This document shows, in pieces, positions 58,231 to 64,000 of a DNA stretch of 64,000 nucleotides. The translations under genes were made by a program, and so were the position numbers. Position 1 is the first letter of the stretch. Each line of letters opens with the position of its first letter. The notes beneath the pieces are model-generated. The model worked only from the letters and a program-made list of their open reading frames with translations, ran no database searches and was not told where the DNA came from. The DNA is from Adineta ricciae (Eukaryota > Rotifera > Eurotatoria > Adinetida > Adinetidae), in NCBI GenBank assembly GCA_905250025.1, contig CAJNOJ010000140.1, positions 186,001 to 250,000 on the forward strand, read 5' to 3'.

Positions 58231-61200
58231 TGCTGTATGTTATTCTATTAAATACATACTTTTCATTCGAACGTATATGTCGTATCAAATCTAGCTCGCT
58301 TATCAAAGTTATTACCTTTCACAGAGAGTTGAACGATATTACAACTATGACAGACGTGACTTTGACAAGACGGCACGCCATAGCTATAACTCCGACAGTA
58401 TTAAAACATTACAGAAAAATCTTTGACAAAATCAAGCATCAAGGTTATCGGAAAATAGAAAAAATATAGATACGCATAGATAACGAGATTTAGATAATGG
58501 TCTAGCTAGTTTTCACGCTTATATCGATAGCGTCACTGTTGGTCAAAAAGTGCCGAGATGAGACCGTAAACGAGATCGAAAAACCAATCGATGAAAATGT
58601 ACACTAAGTGAAGTATTGTTTGAATTTTGTTATCATCACTCAGCAACTTATCGCAATAAATGATTAGTTACAGTATGCATATCGTTTTTTATTTTCGGAT
58701 AATTTCGGTGGCTGATTTTCTCATAGTTGTAACCTAGTTCAATTCTTTGTAAAAACAAGAAGTCTGACAAGCGAGCTAGGCTTGATACGACATACATATA
58801 CTCATACAGTTAAATTGACGACAATATTCTTTTTTCTTTTCTTTTCTGTCATCCCATATTTACGGCTTGTTCAACGACCCATGACCGCGTGCATAGATAT
58901 TTTCTTTTTACTTCTGTATCGAACATTGAATCTTTTTCATATTCTACTCGTTATGGTTTGGAGAAGAATGAAGCTCACAAAATTAGATCGCATCATCGAT
59001 AATTTGTTTACAAGTAAGAATATATTTTCTACACATGGAAAGTTCTCCTCTCAGGCAACTCCTCACAAAATAAAGCGTTCATATTCATTCAAGATCTGAG
59101 CTTTATACTAACCACTTCAACATACACACGATTGTAAAATATAATTCACATTCGTTTGCTTTTATACGGCAGTATAATAGAATGTGTAATTATTTCAGTG
59201 ATTTTGACAGAACTGCGTGAATATCTATGTTGACATAGCTGGAAGAATGAAAAATTGGTCAAAACGAATAATATGTCAGACGTTTAATATACGACTACAG
59301 AGAAAAATGTTTTCTTTTTGCATCAGAGAAGAGTAGAATGAATACTTTCAGTTCTAAACACGGTGAAAAGAAAGGGCTTTCTTTTTTCCGTGCATTTCTT
59401 CGCTTCATATTCTCCGCTTCGATTATAAGAAAATTCTTAGTGACATTAAGGATTTCTTCGACTTAACGTCTGCACTTTAATATAGAACAGAACAGAGAAG
59501 GATGAACTCTGAAATATCATTTTCTATTACACGAGAATTTCATATAAAAGAAAACTGATTCTAAGTTACGTATTCTATTCGTCACTTCGCCTAGTTTATC
59601 AGTGTGAAAATGAAGTTGGTATTTCTACGATGACCTTAATCATTCGATTCAGTAAAAAATTTATCTCCTTCATATGTCTTTGTCATTGAATATTTTCTCT
59701 TAGTCAATAAGAACTATAGAATTACAATATAACGTGCTAAGATTTGTTGAGAATTTCTGCTTTTTTTATCAGCTGTGATCATAATTTCAAAAAAGTATTG
59801 TATATTTTTTCGACGTTTAGGTTATCCTTTATGGTGTAGATATGTTATTTTCTCTATTGTCGTATAGAGGAAGAAATGTGTTCTGGAAAGATGTTCATAG
59901 ATGTGATCACAATCTAGTTTCTTAATGTTTTTTTTCTTTTCTTTGCTCTTCAGTCAAGTCTTTTTCGATACATTCCAATGTCTCATTCAAGATTTGTTCT
60001 ACATAGGATAGCGTGCTATTTTTAGTATGAAGAGAAAAATGGAACGAGAGTAAATAAATGCAAGAACAATTAGAGAGGGCCTATTTCTTGCGGATTTTGC
60101 CGTTTCTGCGAACGTAAAGAAATGAACAACCGTTGTTTCCATCTGTTGTTCTCTCGATTTCAGATGCATTTTATCTCTGAACTAAAGATGGCACTTCACA
60201 AGGGATAAAAAGCTGAGTTAAATCACTCCTGACTCAACCAAAAATCATCGCAAGTGACTTTTTTTTTATGAGTTAGGATGAGTTTCAATGACTTTCAGTG
60301 TGCATGTGTTATTTAGCATAATTCTATGTTAATCTCTGATCGAAGAATCTGGTCCGGATGCGATCGGTTCCAGAATATTCCGACCATTTCAGGGAAGCAG
60401 TATCCCTGAGAACGGATCCGGTGACTGGATTTAGCGAGTTTCACATGGAGCCGATCAGAACCTACCATAAACGGCAGTTGGATACAGTGTCAGGATTTTT
60501 CTCCTGGATTCTGAATATTTTCCGAGCGTTTCCAACCGGAAAATAATAGATTAACAGCAGGTTTTCGTGGGATATTAGTGGAATACTGCTCCCGAAATCA
60601 TCGTCCTGGGAGCTCTACTTATAGCGGGCGAATTTGTATTTCTTCTAACTGACTTTAACTCACCAAAACTCATAAATCGTTTTTCCTCCCTTGGCACTTT
60701 AACTTCATTTCACTTTCGAAAAGTAAAATAAAGAAAATTAAAATTATCAACGCTATTTTCTTGAGTAAAGTAAGCTTAAAAATAATACTTTATCCAAAAC
60801 AATAAAATAAAAAAGTAAGACAGTTTAGCTTAAATTTGAAGAATACGTAAAATAAAGCTTACCAATCGGCATAGTTCATGTATAAACAAAAAATTGTACT
60901 TCCTCAGCTTTATTAATCTTATCTTACATTAATATTAGGCCCAAATGGCACTCAATAGTCTCTGATAATTTTTGGAATTATTTATACGCGTTACTAACCT
61001 AACAAAATTTTTAAATTTTTAAAATATTTTGCTTCAGTTTTTTTACTTTACTTTATTTTAGTTTAGTTTACTTTTTGGTAAAGCATACTAACTTTAATTT
61101 ACCGGGTAAAGTTTATGCAGTACCACTCCTACTTCAAATCTAGGTTATCGTATACGCCTTCTGATACAAAGAACGTCATTAGAACACAGATAAATATAAC

Positions 61201-61620
61201 ATGTCACTGTCGTTTTCCTTCTATTATACAGGCTACATAGACTGCGTTTTTTTTCTTTGCATGGCGTGACAAATTCTAAGCAAAGTTTCTATGTTACGCT
61301 AGACTTGACTAATATTCTGTAACTCTTCTTTTTTGTATCGTTATGTGGAATAAAATTGTCTTAGCAACATGTCTTGCATTGTGATTTACCATCTTGTACA
61401 GGTTGTAAAAGTAGTTAGGCTTTTCCCTCTGCGACGATCGTTGAGATAAATTGGACATTTGAGTGGCAATTAATTAGAGGTATGGACGTTTGGTACGTAA
61501 ACTGGACAGATTAATGTGGTAATTTTAAGAATAGTCGAACATTGTCTTTTACTCACAAGAAATTTATTAGAATCTTAGTGACACTGTAAATGCATAAATC
61601 TACTTTGTTTTATAGGATTC
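58231..61620. other. Intergenic; possible small transposon at 60.2-60.7 kb
   Basis: Long AT-rich spacer. Between about 60190 and 60720 a G+C-richer core (60350-60550, with tccgga-type words) is flanked by loosely inverted words (gcacttcacaaggga on the left; tcccttggcactttaac on the right). 60717-61090 is a run of aaagtaaaataaag/ttactttatttt-type sequence that is partly self-complementary. No coding frame was supported. An intron acceptor (tttatag) just before 61621 suggests a non-coding leader exon of the next gene in this spacer. Confidence 0.3.
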
Positions 61621-62577
61621 ATGCGGAACAAAGGCTATTATACGTGTCTGCTTTTATTATTCTTACAATCCTTATTGATCATTCATTTACAAAGAAAGTA
61701 TGATGCTCTCTACTCTCTTGCTACTATTCCACATATAGATACATTTTGGCATTCAAATAATGATGCGTCGATTATTGTTCCACGAAAGCGTACTCAGGTG
61801 AAATTCGATCGTAGCTTTATCATTGTTACAGCATGCGCTCGAGATGTGGCTAAATTTTTACCAGAATTTCGACGAAACATCGAAGATATTGTCTCAATCT
61901 TTGAAGACTATCGAGTACTTATTGGTGAGTCTGATTCTAAAGATGCTACGCGAGAGTATCTGACAAAATGGTCAGTGAAAAATCCGAAAATTCAACAGTA
62001 TACTTATGGGAATTTAACGAGAACATTTTCAACGCGACGAACAGATCGTATCGCTTATTGTCGAAATCATCTGCTGACTACTGCTCGCGAAAAGCAATGG
62101 ATTACACGTGCGCAATTTCTACTTGTTGTTGACATTGATGTTAATGGAAATTCTATTCTTTCTTCTGACAAGTTTCTGACGAATTTTCATTATGATTTAA
62201 ATCAGTGGGGGGCAATGACAGCATCCCAAACTCATCTATACTATGATATATGGGCACTGCGATCATCCATCGTCGATTATGATTGCTGGAAGGCAGTAAG
62301 CAAGTATCCACGGAATTCAGATATCGCTCACAAAATATTTATTGACGTTCATCGAAAGCCTATTCCTAAAGATCATCCACTTATACCGGTCCAGTCAGCT
62401 TTTGGCGGCTTTGCGGTATATCAGACACGATACTTACAAGATTGTCGATATGATTCATTTGATGCTGAGTTCAGCTATGGTAAATGCGAACATGTGATAT
62501 TCAATGAATGTGTCAGCCGAAATGGAGGAAAGATATTTGTCAACCCTGCATTTCAAAATTCTGATGGATTGTTGTGA
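61621..62577 (+). CDS. Type II membrane glycosyltransferase (GT-A, Anp1/CAP59-like)
   Basis: A single exon encodes 318 aa. Residues 8-23 form a signal anchor (CLLLLFLQSLLIIHLQ), giving Golgi type II topology. The enzyme part has FIIVTACARDVAKFLPEF, IGESDSKDATREYL, the RIAYCRNHLL element, a DxD motif in LLVVDIDVNG (171-173), and SAFGGFAVYQTRYL followed by CEHVIFN. This order is that of fungal Anp1/Mnn9 and capsule-associated (GT69-like) glycosyltransferases that add mannose or related sugars. The likely metal ion sits on the DxD. The donor and acceptor are unknown. It is intronless in its coding part; an acceptor-like tttatag five bases before the ATG suggests a 5' UTR intron. Fungal or algal origin is possible. 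Confidence 0.7.
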   Translation: MRNKGYYTCLLLLFLQSLLIIHLQRKYDALYSLATIPHIDTFWHSNNDASIIVPRKRTQVKFDRSFIIVTACARDVAKFLPEFRRNIEDIVSIFEDYRVLIGESDSKDATREYLTKWSVKNPKIQQYTYGNLTRTFSTRRTDRIAYCRNHLLTTAREKQWITRAQFLLVVDIDVNGNSILSSDKFLTNFHYDLNQWGAMTASQTHLYYDIWALRSSIVDYDCWKAVSKYPRNSDIAHKIFIDVHRKPIPKDHPLIPVQSAFGGFAVYQTRYLQDCRYDSFDAEFSYGKCEHVIFNECVSRNGGKIFVNPAFQNSDGLL

Positions 62578-62765
62578 ACTTTAAATAAGCAACTACCTAT
62601 GAGCGTATTTACACACAAGCGAATGGTCTCTCACCCTCCTACATTCGCAAATTATTCAAATAATTGTGTCCTGCATTAGCACTAATGATTTCTCCTACAA
62701 TTTGTATCATCTTACAATTTAGTATATTCCGAATGTCTTTAAACATGAAGACTCCTATATTAACG

Positions 62766-64000
62766 TTATTTGATCGCAGAACGATAGTTAAGCAATGTTC
62801 TATATGTGGTAAGGTTGGAATTACCAAAGGGGTTTGCTACGCAGTATGCAGTACGAATATTATATCAAGATCACTACCACATTACCAATCAATGCAACTT
62901 GATTTTTGTATTGGCCTCGACAATGTATCAAATTGCTAGTCAACATATTGCAATTCAGTATAACGAAGACCATCATTGAAAGCTAGACCAGTATCATCAC
63001 CATAAAGAAGATGATCGATGGCTATATTCTAATTCTTTAAATTCAATAAATCTTTCGTGTACGCTAAACTTAAAACATTCCGCTGATTAGAATGCGTGAG
63101 TGCGGTAACTGGATTACACAACGTTAAATACGTACGAGTAATAGGATCATATTGATTAGTAAATTTACTCATGCCATCAGAAAAGGAGATAATAGAACGA
63201 AACGATAGTGTATTGTATTTGAGATTTGATTCTGCGGGACAACAGCAAGATTAGCTCAAAGAACGAAATTGAAGCGTAATCATTTGATACTTGTATCGAT
63301 TGATGATTGGATGACAATGAAAAGCTAGACAAGATGACAGCACTACCCTCCAATAACCTTGGTGCATTTAAATTTGAATACGACGACGGTATCCACGATT
63401 GATTGAACTGTAAGGGTGACGCCATTCGTCAATTTTTCGGAGACATTTCAGGATCATCTTTCGTCGTACTGTTGTATGTCAACAATGTTGAAAGATCATA
63501 GCTAATGATTGTCGCTTGAAATATCCCCCAGGCCAAATGCCTGGTACCGTTCGATGTTCTACAGAACGGTATATGACTTGATTCGTCATGACGATAGGCG
63601 TGGGACATGTTGAGAGTGCGCCATTAAATAGTATACCTCTACTATTACTATTATTATATCTCCATGAAACATCACCCTCGACACTCCGATGTATGGTGAT
63701 ACTACTTTGATGTTCATCATCGATGCCAATTGCATAAACAATATCGTTGTATACAGCTAATGTAGTGGACTAGCTACGGAGAATGTAGGAAAGAAATATC
63801 TATGAATTTCCATTGTCATCATTGCTATGTATTATGGAGCACATTTTTAGATTGTGTTTGGTATTTTTTGTCAAAAAAGTCATGGTTGGCTAATAGACGA
63901 CTGAATGATAGACGAACAAGTGATGGTGAACCAAGAAAAATCCTTGACATCTCATTTTGATAAGCGACTTCATTCAATTCCAATGTGAAGTCATCTATCG
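62766..64000 (-). pseudogene. Decayed sialidase-like (BNR beta-propeller) gene, 5' end off window
   Basis: Pieces on the minus strand, in order from the right edge, read DDFTLELNEVAYQNEM, LAVYNDIVYAIGIDDEHQSS, NQVIYRSVEHRTVPGIWPGG, SFSDGMSKFTNQYDPITRTY, QRNVLSLAYTKDL, DDTGLAFNDGLRYTELQYVD and RTAYCVANPFGNSNLTTYR, then a stop at 62766. This is the blade order of a bacterial/fungal sialidase-like propeller family (usual text KFTIRYDP, RN.L.L, GFQYVDWQFD, RTAY, HDSNRLTFHR). In-frame TAG stops replace codons after TKDLLNLKN and at the Trp of VDW, and several frame changes occur, so it is broken. The upstream part lies beyond the window. Some breaks could be unseen introns, but the stop at VDW lies inside a conserved motif. 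Confidence 0.6.

Overview
The window looks like nuclear DNA of a bdelloid rotifer (Adineta/Rotaria type). It is AT-rich and gene-dense, most genes are split by very short GT..AG introns (about 50-85 bp), and animal families sit beside genes that look bacterial or fungal but carry eukaryotic introns. No rRNA, tRNA, CRISPR, operon or telomeric array was seen. Exon joins below were worked out by hand from frame, splice sites and family alignment remembered from general knowledge; no database search was run.

Layout. 0-9 kb: a short 7TM receptor (-), a secreted bacterial-type amidase (-), a two-TM Cys-rich protein (+), a membrane-anchored FkbM/METTL24-like methyltransferase (-), a fatty-acid-binding protein (+) and glycosyltransferase-like copy 1 (-). 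10-23 kb: an MKK-like kinase (+), a coiled-coil PPxY protein (+), a secreted mucin/SUEL-lectin/PAN protein (+), a carboxylesterase (-) and an ATP-grasp protein (+). 23-36.7 kb: a dead LINE ORF1 relic (-), a PLP enzyme (-), a decayed GPCR (-), a PRISE reductase (-), a giant ART-like/TPR protein (-), a small unknown gene (-), an antisense relic of the large receptor with its 7TM part deleted (-) and an alpha-arrestin (-). 38-47.5 kb: a RidA-family protein with signal peptide (-), a DUF6970-like secreted protein (-), two defensin-like genes with identical cysteine spacing (+) flanking a rhodopsin-type GPCR (+), and a foldback of decayed coding sequence. 48-64 kb: a 1,591-aa single-exon LDLa/EGF/7TM receptor (+), glycosyltransferase-like copy 2 (+), a type II membrane glycosyltransferase (+) and a decayed sialidase-like gene running off the right edge (-).

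How the parts relate. Many products are secreted or on the cell surface and deal with glycans or microbes: amidase, two defensins, SUEL/PAN lectin, glycosyltransferases, sialidase relic. Together with foreign-looking enzymes (ATP-grasp, PLP enzyme, DUF6970-like, PRISE) this suggests an accessory, possibly subtelomeric, region rich in acquired and host-defence genes; that is inference. The clearest structural signals are (i) two inverted glycosyltransferase-like genes 46 kb apart that share about 750 bp of exact identity, intron included, inside divergent flanks, as expected of recent ectopic gene conversion, and (ii) three members of one 7TM family in different states: intact, shortened and broken.
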